Below, piece by piece: positions 1 through 7,341 of a stretch of 64,000 nt of DNA; the stretch's first letter is position 1; every line of letters starts with the position of its first letter. The notes under the pieces are model-generated. The model was given only the letters and a program-made list of their open reading frames with translations, had not been told where the DNA came from and ran no database searches. Location: NCBI GenBank assembly GCA_023397655.1, contig JAEWTW010000053.1, positions 1-64,000 of the forward strand. The letters run 5' to 3'. Source of the DNA: Bacillota bacterium (GTDB lineage: Bacteria; Bacillota; Clostridia; Christensenellales; SZUA-584). A program made the position numbers and the translations under genes.

Positions 1-1343
1 AAGCTCTGGCTGCGGTCGCGTATCACCTGCCCGTCCACCTTCTGTGCGTAGTGAATATACCCACCTTGATCCCCCGGCACAGGCATCGGCGCATCGCCCT
101 GCATGGTGTTGGGCGAATACGCCACCACACCGGTGTCGATGCGCATGCGGTGCATGCCGTCGCGCTGGTTGTTGTGGATGGGCGCAACGGGACGGTTGAT
201 GGGTATCTCGTGGAAGTTTGGCCCACCCAGCCTTGTCAGCTGCGTATCGAGGTATGAGAACAGCCGTCCCTGCAGCAGCGGATCGTTGGAAAAATCGATA
301 CCGGGCACGACGTTGGCGGGGCAGAAAGCCACCTGCTCTGTCTCCGCGAAGAAGTTGTCCACGTTGCGGTTGAGCGTCATCTTACCGATGATCTCGACCG
401 GTATCAGCTCCTCCGGCCATATCTTGGTGGGATCGAGTATGTCGAAGTCGAAACTCATTTCATCCTTCTCTTCGATCACCTGTATTCCCATCTCAAACTC
501 CGGATAGCTTCCCTCCTCCACAGCGGTCCAGATGTCGCGCCGGTGGAAGTCCGGGTCCTTGCCGGATATCTTCTGCGCTTCGTCCCACACCAGTGAATGC
601 ACGCCGAGCTTTGGCTTCCAGTGGAACTTCACGAAGCGCCCCACCCCTTGCGCATTCACCAAACGGAAGGTATTGACGCCGAACCCCTCCATCATGCGGA
701 AGCTTCGCGGTATGGCACGGTCGGACATCAGCCACATCATCATGTGCGCCGTCTCGGGGTTGCTCACCACGAAGTCCCAGAAGGTGTCGTGCGCGGACGC
801 CGCCTGCGGAATCTCGTTGTGCGGTTCCGGTTTGATGGCATGCACCAGATCGGGGAACTTGATGGCATCCTGTATGAAAAACACCGGCATGTTATTGCCC
901 ACCAGGTCGTAGTTTCCGTGCTCCGTGTAGAACTTCACCGCGAAGCCGCGTACATCGCGTACGGTATCCGCCGAACCCCGCGACCCGACGACGGTGGAAA
1001 AGCGCACGAACACCGGCGTCACTGCTGCCGGGTCTTGCAGGAATGATGCCATCGTGTACTCCGCCATCGGCTTGTATACCTGAAAGAAACCGTGTACGCC
1101 GAAGCCGCGCGCGTGCACTGCCCGCTCCGGTATACGTTCATGATCGAAGTGGGTGATCTTCTCGCGCAGGTGAAAGTCCTCCAGCAGCGTGGGGCCGCGC
1201 GTACCCGCTTTGAGAGAATCCGCCGTATTGGCGATGAACACGCCCTGATCGGTCGTCAGCTTCTCGTTCACGTTGCCGCTCTTGAAATAGTCTAACTGAG
1301 AATTCTTCGCGTCTTCCGCTGCCTTGTTCTGTGGGATATCCAT
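1..1343 (-). CDS. Catalase, large-subunit type (C-terminus beyond window)
   Basis: Heme catalase that dismutates hydrogen peroxide in the cytoplasm. The visible 447 residues begin at an ATG behind GAGGAGCG and run off the left edge. The core shows the segment LLEDFHLREKITHFDHERIP, the distal histidine in RAVHARGFGVHG near residue 77, and the distal asparagine region GNNMPVFFIQDAIKFPD near 150. The stretch FHWKPKLGVHSLVWDEAQ is typical of the large (clade 2) catalases, which carry an extra flavodoxin-like C-terminal domain; that part is outside the window, so the subclass is inferred. It is separated from the next gene by a terminator and is probably transcribed alone. Confidence 0.95.
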   Translation of the reverse strand, partial: MDIPQNKAAEDAKNSQLDYFKSGNVNEKLTTDQGVFIANTADSLKAGTRGPTLLEDFHLREKITHFDHERIPERAVHARGFGVHGFFQVYKPMAEYTMASFLQDPAAVTPVFVRFSTVVGSRGSADTVRDVRGFAVKFYTEHGNYDLVGNNMPVFFIQDAIKFPDLVHAIKPEPHNEIPQAASAHDTFWDFVVSNPETAHMMMWLMSDRAIPRSFRMMEGFGVNTFRLVNAQGVGRFVKFHWKPKLGVHSLVWDEAQKISGKDPDFHRRDIWTAVEEGSYPEFEMGIQVIEEKDEMSFDFDILDPTKIWPEELIPVEIIGKMTLNRNVDNFFAETEQVAFCPANVVPGIDFSNDPLLQGRLFSYLDTQLTRLGGPNFHEIPINRPVAPIHNNQRDGMHRMRIDTGVVAYSPNTMQGDAPMPVPGDQGGYIHYAQKVDGQVIRDRSQS

Positions 1344-1501
1344 TAATCAACGCTCCTCATCGCATAGTCTTATCCATAGCTTTCCATGCATTGGCTGATC
1401 TATGCAGTATTTCACCATCCCGGGTACAAAAACCCTCAAACCGGTTCAGACAAGCACTGTAATCAGTTTCTGGCTGCAGGGTAAATTATTCGAAATACAC
1501 A

Positions 1502-1531
1502 AAAGGCGCTCCGATAACCGGATGCGCCTTT
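1502..1531 (-). terminator. Rho-independent terminator after the FAD oxidoreductase
   Basis: Arms AAAGGCGC (1502-1509) and GCGCCTTT (1524-1531) pair, with an inner TCCG/CGGA stem. On the minus strand the hairpin is followed by TTTTGTGTATTT, so it ends the transcript coming from the oxidoreductase gene. Confidence 0.85.
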
Positions 1532-1555
1532 CACTTATAGCGATGGGTTTGCTTA

Positions 1556-3040
1556 TTATGCCTTGAACTCCAGATTCTCTTTGATGCAGATGCGATGCGC
1601 CGCATACCGGCCCGAAGCGGCCGCTCCCGGCAGCCCGCCCGGCGGCAGCGTCCACATGCCCGCCATGATGAAGCCGTCCAAACCGTCCAGCATTCCCGGG
1701 AAATACCGCGGGATGTCCTTGCTGCCGTTGCCCCATGTCATCCACGAACCGCGCCACGCGTTGCAGTAGCGCACATAAGTCTCGGGCGTCACCACATCGA
1801 TCTTCTCGATATTGCCCTCCGCTTCGGGAAAACGCTTCACCAGCGCCGCTACTGCGTCGTCGGCCAGCGCCTGCTTCGCGGCCTTGTACGCTTCTTTATC
1901 GCCTTTGAGCGCATGCCAGTAATCGTAGTCGGCATCGTAGAAGCCTGCCATCACCGACTTGCCTTTGGGCGCCATCGTGCTGTCGAAGCCATAGCCCATC
2001 AGCGACACATAATCGCTCACCTTGCCCGCGATGTTCACCGGCTGCTCACGCCGTATGTTGACGCCGCGCATGTCGCCGCCCACTTCCGCGTTCACACCCA
2101 TGAAAACCAGCGCGCATGTGGGTGTGGGGTTCGCCTTGGGGTCGGCAAACAGCTTGCGGTATGTCTCCGGCGTATATTTATCGTCCAACATGTGGTACAG
2201 CGTGTAATGCCCGTCCGCGCACGACACCACATAGTCCGCGCGCACCTCAGTGCCGTCTGCCAGCGCCACGCCCACGGCACGCCCGTTCTCCACGATCACC
2301 TTATCCGCCTTGGCTTTATACGTGATCTTGCCGCCCAGCGACAGGTATTTCTGCTCCATGCGCTGTGCAAACGCGCGCGAGCCGCCCACCGGAAAACCGC
2401 AGTCGCCCGCGTTCATCCCCGCCAGTGTCATCACAATGGCGGTCGCTGTATAGTCGCCGGGTATCGCCGCCAGCAGCGCCCGCCCGATCAGCGGCTCCTT
2501 GAACAGCGCCGCGAGATCCTTCATCTTCATGTTGTTGTAGCGAGACAGCATGCCCATCTTGCCGATCATCTTTCCTGCGAACTTCAGACCGTCGCCCGCC
2601 GTCATCATGTCCATCGGCTTATCGATTGGCATCCCGAAGCCGCCCAGCGATTTGATCGCCTTGCACAGCTTCTTGGTCTCCGCCTTATCCTGCGGGGATA
2701 TCTCCAGCAGGTGCTGCTCCAGCCGGTCGGCATTGGTGTACAGCTCCACCGCGCGCCCGTTCTCCTCGTACCGCACGAACGACTCGTGGTTCACGATCTT
2801 GGTGCTGTCGTCCAGCGCGCCGGTGTCCCGCCAAATCTTGTACAGCCCCGTGTCGGGGGCGGAACCCGTAAGCCAATGGATGCAGCCGTCGAAGTGATAT
2901 TCGCCGCGATCCCAGCCGGTGCACTCGCCGCCGGAGATGGTGTGCAGCTCCAGTATCTGAGTTTCCAGCCCGCTCTTTTGCGCGTATATGCCGCAGGTCA
3001 GTCCCGCTATGCCCGCGCCGATAATGATAACCTTTTTCAT
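1556..3040 (-). CDS. FAD-dependent oxidoreductase, phytoene desaturase-like (NAD(P)/FAD family)
   Basis: A 494-residue flavoprotein. The N-terminal dinucleotide fold has the GAGIAGL signature at residues 8-14 followed by an acidic strand end (QILELH), and the C-terminal FAD-contact segment is AGMWTLPPGGLPGAAASGR near 465. Length and motifs fit the CrtI/phytoene-desaturase-like amine oxidase superfamily, but no carotenoid genes lie nearby, so the substrate is unknown. The start ATG has a GGAGTAAGGAT ribosome site. It lies 114 bases downstream of the TetR gene on the same strand and was probably regulated by it. Confidence 0.85.
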   Translation of the reverse strand: MKKVIIIGAGIAGLTCGIYAQKSGLETQILELHTISGGECTGWDRGEYHFDGCIHWLTGSAPDTGLYKIWRDTGALDDSTKIVNHESFVRYEENGRAVELYTNADRLEQHLLEISPQDKAETKKLCKAIKSLGGFGMPIDKPMDMMTAGDGLKFAGKMIGKMGMLSRYNNMKMKDLAALFKEPLIGRALLAAIPGDYTATAIVMTLAGMNAGDCGFPVGGSRAFAQRMEQKYLSLGGKITYKAKADKVIVENGRAVGVALADGTEVRADYVVSCADGHYTLYHMLDDKYTPETYRKLFADPKANPTPTCALVFMGVNAEVGGDMRGVNIRREQPVNIAGKVSDYVSLMGYGFDSTMAPKGKSVMAGFYDADYDYWHALKGDKEAYKAAKQALADDAVAALVKRFPEAEGNIEKIDVVTPETYVRYCNAWRGSWMTWGNGSKDIPRYFPGMLDGLDGFIMAGMWTLPPGGLPGAAASGRYAAHRICIKENLEFKA

Positions 3041-3084
3041 ATCCTTACTCCTTTATACTACCTTTAAGGTATTTTCTATTAACC

Positions 3085-3132
3085 GAGGTCTGGAGGCCGC
3101 GCTCCAGCGGGTTGCAGGGCAGCGCCCTGCGG
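3085..3132. repeat. Dispersed two-hairpin repeat, copy 1
   Basis: Two adjacent hairpins, TGGAG/CTCCA (3091-3106) and GCAGGGC-AGC-GCCCTGC (3114-3130), joined by AGCGGGTT. A diverged copy in the same orientation is at 54015-54062 with the same order of elements (GGTCTG, hairpin, CAGCGG, hairpin with AGC loop). It sits between the TetR and oxidoreductase genes. Confidence 0.55.
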
Positions 3133-3153
3133 TTTTGACCTTTCCCTTAATCT

Positions 3154-3750
3154 TTAAGCACTTACCATATTGACCAGCAACTCCGGATCGGGCATCGTGA
3201 AGCCCGCCATTGTGATATTGTATATCGCGAGTCCCATGATGGCCGAGAAGAACATCACCGACATGCCCATCGTATCACCCTCGCGCACCTGCCCCGCCTG
3301 CTGCCCCTCCTGCAGCATCTTGGACATGGTGTTCAGCGACACCTCCGAACCTTCGAGGCTCCTGTTCCGCTCCGGGCTCTCTTCCATCATCGCCGCGTGC
3401 GTGACAAGCAGGAAGAAATACGAGGTCTCCTGCCCTGCCTGGATACCGCCCATGATGTACTTCGCCGTCTGCCGCACCTTCTCAATGGGCTCAAGCGGCA
3501 GTCCATCCACCATCAGCAGCGATTCGCCGGACACCTTCACCGCTGTATGTACCAGCTCGAAGAATATCTCCTCCTTGCTGGCAAAATAGTGATACACCAG
3601 TCCGTGGCTGAGGCGGGCTTCCTTCGCGATGTCCCCCACCTTGGTGGCTGCGAAGCCGCGCAGCGCGAACACCTTAAGCGCTGCCTTCAATATCTGCTCG
3701 CGCCTCTCGTCCTTGATTTGCGCGTTCTGTTCATCCGTTCTCGGGCTCAT
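3154..3750 (-). CDS. TetR/AcrR family transcriptional regulator
   Basis: A 198-residue repressor with an N-terminal helix-turn-helix (REQILKAALKVFALRGFAAT, then VGDIAKEARLSHGLVYHYF) at about residues 14-60 and a diverged ligand-binding C-terminus rich in Met and hydrophobics. The ATG at 3750 is chosen because AAGGAG lies just upstream; an ATG 6 bases earlier is too close to it. The gene heads a likely two-gene operon with the FAD oxidoreductase. A 7-bp-arm palindrome directly upstream suggests autoregulation. Confidence 0.9.
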   Translation of the reverse strand: MSPRTDEQNAQIKDERREQILKAALKVFALRGFAATKVGDIAKEARLSHGLVYHYFASKEEIFFELVHTAVKVSGESLLMVDGLPLEPIEKVRQTAKYIMGGIQAGQETSYFFLLVTHAAMMEESPERNRSLEGSEVSLNTMSKMLQEGQQAGQVREGDTMGMSVMFFSAIMGLAIYNITMAGFTMPDPELLVNMVSA

Positions 3751-3766
3751 TCGCATCTCCTTTTTG

Positions 3767-3784
3767 ATTGACTTGTCAGTCAAT
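3767..3784 (-). promoter_or_regulatory. Putative TetR operator
   Basis: ATTGACT-TGTC-AGTCAAT is an inverted repeat with 7-base arms and a 4-base centre, 17 bases upstream of the TetR start. The position and TTGACT half-sites fit an autoregulatory operator; binding is inferred. Confidence 0.6.
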
Positions 3785-4093
3785 ATATTATCACATGCAT
3801 GCGGTTTGTCAATAGGCTTTTGGTAAATTAATGAGATAATTTTCTAATAAATATGTTACTCATTTATAGCGCGGCCACTATGGTAGATGCCGCCGCAGAG
3901 CAACATCGCCATCAACGTCGTGGAATTTGACGACGTGGGCAGTGCGATGATATTAAGGTGTGGTTATGTGGGGCATGTGTGAGTAGGGCTTAGAGGCTTT
4001 CAATTCGATGTTCGTCTCTTTTATCATATTTAGGAAATCAATATTAACCTATAACAAGATTCAATATATACAGGTATAACTGTTACTTATTCC
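3785..4093. other. Intergenic stretch, TetR to AT-rich island
   Basis: No convincing gene. The composition changes from the GC-rich background to AT-rich at roughly 3990-4030, which marks the right-hand limit of the native sequence next to the island. No direct repeat or attachment site was recognised by eye. Confidence 0.5.
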
Positions 4094-4891
4094 TTATTTT
4101 AAATCTAACACCTTCTCTACCTTTAATTTCTTATTAGAAATCAGCCTTAAGATGAAATCTTCATAATCTTCTTTGGGATATCTTGGGTTTTCAACTTGCT
4201 TATAATATTTACTAACAAAAGCCCTTGCATTACCAAGCGCAATCGACATAGGAGAGCCTTCATCAAACTCCTCAATTTCTTTTTCAATTTCCTCATATAG
4301 TATTTTTAGTTGCTTTAAATGCTCTTTTAAATCAAGTGTGGAGGATGATGAAAACTGAGTTTCAATTCTTAAATTTAAAATTCTTTCAATTTCAACTGCA
4401 TTAGCTTTTTGACACTTGGTTCCCCTCCTTACATAAATAGTATCAGCAGAGATATTTTCAGTTTCAGATAATGATATAAAGGGTAATTTATCAGGAGTAT
4501 TATGGATATGAAGTACTTGAAATTTTCTTCCTTTTAATTTTTCATATTCTGATGAGTCAAAGTTAAAATCCAATCTTTCATATTCAACACTTGATGGCAC
4601 ATACTTTCGTATCATATCATCAATTTTAGCATTATCCAGAAATTCATTTATTCCTATTGGCTCAAATATACCATCATTGTTTTCTTCTACACCAAATACA
4701 ATAAGGCCCCCACCAGTATTCGCCATGGAAAGCATTATCTTGGATAGTTGCCCTTTATCAATCCATGAAGATTTAAAATCTATATTATCTTTTTCACCAG
4801 TATTGTCCAATAAAAATTTCCTGAATTCTTCTTTTGAAGGTTCTTTTAATAGCTCATACATAGAATCTTTTATTTGAGATTTGAAACTCAT
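4094..4891 (-). CDS. AlbA_2 (Schlafen-like) domain protein
   Basis: A 265-residue protein. The segment DNIDFKSSWIDKGQLSKIML, then ANTGGGLIVFGVEE, is the hallmark of the AlbA_2 domain (residues about 36-75), which is seen in Schlafen-like proteins and putative ATP- or nucleic-acid-binding regulators. The middle carries IYVRRGTKCQKAN, the usual end of that domain; the C-terminus is helical and charged (LKEHLKQLKILYEEIEKEIEEF). It starts 5 bases after the stop of the upstream gene, whose end contains its GAGGAG ribosome site, so the two are coupled. Base composition is much more AT-rich than the flanks, suggesting transfer. Confidence 0.75.
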   Translation of the reverse strand: MSFKSQIKDSMYELLKEPSKEEFRKFLLDNTGEKDNIDFKSSWIDKGQLSKIMLSMANTGGGLIVFGVEENNDGIFEPIGINEFLDNAKIDDMIRKYVPSSVEYERLDFNFDSSEYEKLKGRKFQVLHIHNTPDKLPFISLSETENISADTIYVRRGTKCQKANAVEIERILNLRIETQFSSSSTLDLKEHLKQLKILYEEIEKEIEEFDEGSPMSIALGNARAFVSKYYKQVENPRYPKEDYEDFILRLISNKKLKVEKVLDLK

Positions 4892-4896
4892 AAAAA

Positions 4897-5916
4897 TTAC
4901 TCCTCAGCTTTTTTAAAAATATCCATCATATCTTTTCTATTTGGATCATTGAACAATTTATATTTAATAAATCTATTTATCCAATCCATTTCAGCATTTT
5001 CAGTTATTAATCTTATGATAGGGCCTGAATCAAATTCTAAATCTAATTCGGCAACTAGACTATTATAATCTAAAGAAAAATAATCTTGATAGCCTTTACT
5101 TTCAAAATTGGGGAAGTTATCAATTAACTTTATATTAAATTCTGGCTTAAAATGATTGATAAGTGCTGCTTCGAAGATATTAACAATTTGATTAAAATCA
5201 TGAGCATGATCAAAAACATTGTGAAAATGTTTATCTTCTGCTACTTTATCTGCTGTTGAGTCTTGGTTAAACCCATCCATTGACATTTGGTTTAAAACAT
5301 TAACCTCAAATAAAAAAACGTAAATACTATCTTCACGTCTTTCGCATAGAAACTTGGTTAGTATTTTTTGTAGAGTAGAATGGTTGGTCAATCTTTCTTG
5401 AGCAGTCCGTTTACCGTCCTTCCCAAATGACTGCCCAATATAAAGCACCTCATAATTTTGAACTGTTTGAGTTTTTTCATAGTGCATATCCAATAGATAA
5501 GAACTTTCTATATTTATTATGAATTTTCCATCCCTAAATGCACTATTATCAAATTTAACTTGATTCTTATCAAAGACACTTCTTATATAAGCTTCTTCTG
5601 CTGTTATTCTTAGCACCTCATCATTACGCATAAGACTATAATCCAGCATCATATAATCAATAAAGGGAATAGGCTTTAAATCATTGGCAGTTATAACCGT
5701 TGTCTTGTCATTATTTCTTAATTCTAAGTTCAGCGTAATTGATTCTTTGGCAGGAGCAAGCGAATCTGTTTGTATATATGTCCTGGGTTTACATGTAATA
5801 ACATAAATATTATATACATGATCATCTCTATACTCGTAAACATATTCAAGTGGCATTATTGCTTTATGGCTTGTGTATATAACTAAACCGAATTCAGTGA
5901 AAAACTTCCTGTACAT
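4897..5916 (-). CDS. Hypothetical protein with GIY-YIG-like motif
   Basis: A 339-residue protein of unknown function behind a strong TAGGAGGAG site. Residues about 180-215 read YEVLYIGQSFGKDGKRTAQE then RLTNHSTLQKIL, matching the YIG, Arg and His pattern of GIY-YIG nucleases, and a later EAALINHFKPEFNIKL fits the family's Glu/Asn end. The N-terminal 150 residues are not recognised. It is the first gene of an AT-rich pair with the AlbA_2 protein. A nuclease role is inferred; the exact GIY half is degenerate. Confidence 0.65.
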   Translation of the reverse strand: MYRKFFTEFGLVIYTSHKAIMPLEYVYEYRDDHVYNIYVITCKPRTYIQTDSLAPAKESITLNLELRNNDKTTVITANDLKPIPFIDYMMLDYSLMRNDEVLRITAEEAYIRSVFDKNQVKFDNSAFRDGKFIINIESSYLLDMHYEKTQTVQNYEVLYIGQSFGKDGKRTAQERLTNHSTLQKILTKFLCERREDSIYVFLFEVNVLNQMSMDGFNQDSTADKVAEDKHFHNVFDHAHDFNQIVNIFEAALINHFKPEFNIKLIDNFPNFESKGYQDYFSLDYNSLVAELDLEFDSGPIIRLITENAEMDWINRFIKYKLFNDPNRKDMMDIFKKAEE

Positions 5917-5983
5917 AACTCCTCCTAATGATTAAGATAATTAGATTGTTGGATAATCTTTTAACTCAGTCAAAATAAAAATC

Positions 5984-6469
5984 CTACTCCCCCACCCGCT
6001 TCACGTACCCAAAGTGATACTTTCCGCCCGAGAGCACGTCCGAGAGGCGCGCGCCGGTGTTGATGACGGTGAAATCGGCGGCGGTGAGCTCGGCAGGTTT
6101 CAGGCTGCGAATCTTCAGCCATGTGCTCCGCAGGTCGGCCCGCCATGGCTCGGGCGTCAGTTCCTCGTCGGGCGCAGGTGTGCGCTCCTTCCCTGTCGCG
6201 ATGGCTGCCACCTCGGCCACGTAGTCCAGCGCCGCCGTTTTGCCCACAGACAGATACAGCTCCAGCACATAGTGGTAGTCAATCGCGTCCTGAAACTCGC
6301 AGCGGTAGCGCTCGGACATCCCCGTGGTAAGCGCCCCAGCAGAAAACCACGCCTCGCCATGCTGCGCGAGAAACACCTGGTATTCGCGTATGGTGTGCAG
6401 CCCGGACAAGCCGCTGCCCGCGCTGCTGCCCAGCCGTATGAAAATCGCGTGCTTGTAAACCTGTGCCAT
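5984..6469 (-). CDS. Hypothetical protein
   Basis: A 161-residue soluble protein that I do not recognise. It opens with AQVYKHAIFIRLGSSAGSGL and contains WFSAGALTTGMSERY and a C-terminal GKYHFGYVKRVGE; there is no signal peptide or membrane segment. The ATG at 6469 is preferred because GGAGGGA sits 6-7 bases upstream; an earlier ATG overlaps that ribosome site. GC-rich composition shows that the AT-rich island ends before it. It stands alone, about 230 bases from the trehalose cassette. Confidence 0.7.
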   Translation of the reverse strand: MAQVYKHAIFIRLGSSAGSGLSGLHTIREYQVFLAQHGEAWFSAGALTTGMSERYRCEFQDAIDYHYVLELYLSVGKTAALDYVAEVAAIATGKERTPAPDEELTPEPWRADLRSTWLKIRSLKPAELTAADFTVINTGARLSDVLSGGKYHFGYVKRVGE

Positions 6470-6702
6470 AAAGCATCCCTCCATTGCCCGGCGAGAGCTT
6501 CATCGCCGGATACCGGGGTACCCCCAAAAGCGCAGCTGCCTGCTGGGGCCATTTACAGTTCCGCCGTCGTGTGTATATGAGTATGAATTTGCTGTGATTG
6601 GTGGTGACATGGAGAGTGACTTCAGATGCTAAAATGATTATACCACAAGCAGCGCGTATGTTCCAATACCCCGCTGCTTTTTGAGGGTTGGGTTTTGCGT
6701 CT

Positions 6703-7341
6703 TTACAGCACGTATTTCAGCAGGTCCGACACGCGGGAGAGTCGGTACGTCGCCAGTTCGCTGTGCGCCGCATCGCCGATGCCCGCGCTGTCCATACCGC
6801 CCGCGGCAGCCGCTGCTATTCCGGCCCGCGCGTCCTCCACCACCACGCAGCTGCGCGGCAGCTCGCCCAAATATTCGCACGCTTTGAGGAACACCTCCGG
6901 ATCGGGCTTGGGCTTGCTGATATTGGTACCGTCCGACACCGCGTTAAAATACCCTTGCAAGCCGATCTTTTTCAGTATGTACCTGGTATTTTTGCTGGAT
7001 GAGCCGATGGCCATTTTGATACCGTGCCGCTGCAGCTCGGCCAGCGTTTTGAGCACATCGCCGTCCACGTCAGCGGCCGTCATGTTATCCAGCAGCGCGC
7101 GGTATATATCATTCTTCCTGTCCGTGTAAGTGAGCATATCCTCTGGGCTGAGTTGAACGTTGTTGTATCTGAGTATGATACGCAGGCTCTCCATCCGGCC
7201 CACGCCCCGCAGCTGATTGTTAACGGCTGCGTCAAAGCGCAGGTTCAGTTCCCGCGCGATTTGGCTCCACGCCTCAAAGTGATACCGGTCCGTGTGGCAA
7301 ATCACGCCGTCCAAATCGAATATAACCGCCTTATACTTCAT
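6703..7341 (-). CDS. pgmB: Beta-phosphoglucomutase
   Basis: HAD-superfamily enzyme, 212 residues, converting beta-glucose 1-phosphate to glucose 6-phosphate. Motif I is FDLDGVICHTDRYHF (Asp9 nucleophile, Asp11 acid/base), followed by the cap-domain signature RGVGRMESLRII typical of beta-PGM, then GSSSKN (motif II), KPKPDPEVF (motif III) and VVVEDARAGI (motif IV). The start overlaps the stop of the GH65 gene as ATGA, so translation is coupled. This pairing is standard for inverting GH65 phosphorylases, which release beta-glucose 1-phosphate. Confidence 0.93.
   Translation of the reverse strand: MKYKAVIFDLDGVICHTDRYHFEAWSQIARELNLRFDAAVNNQLRGVGRMESLRIILRYNNVQLSPEDMLTYTDRKNDIYRALLDNMTAADVDGDVLKTLAELQRHGIKMAIGSSSKNTRYILKKIGLQGYFNAVSDGTNISKPKPDPEVFLKACEYLGELPRSCVVVEDARAGIAAAAAGGMDSAGIGDAAHSELATYRLSRVSDLLKYVL

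Noticed and set aside
1595..3067. Long open frame on the plus strand opposite the FAD oxidoreductase
   Set aside because: Its product is Arg/His-rich without any motif, while the minus strand gives a textbook FAD enzyme; it is an antisense shadow of GC-rich codons.
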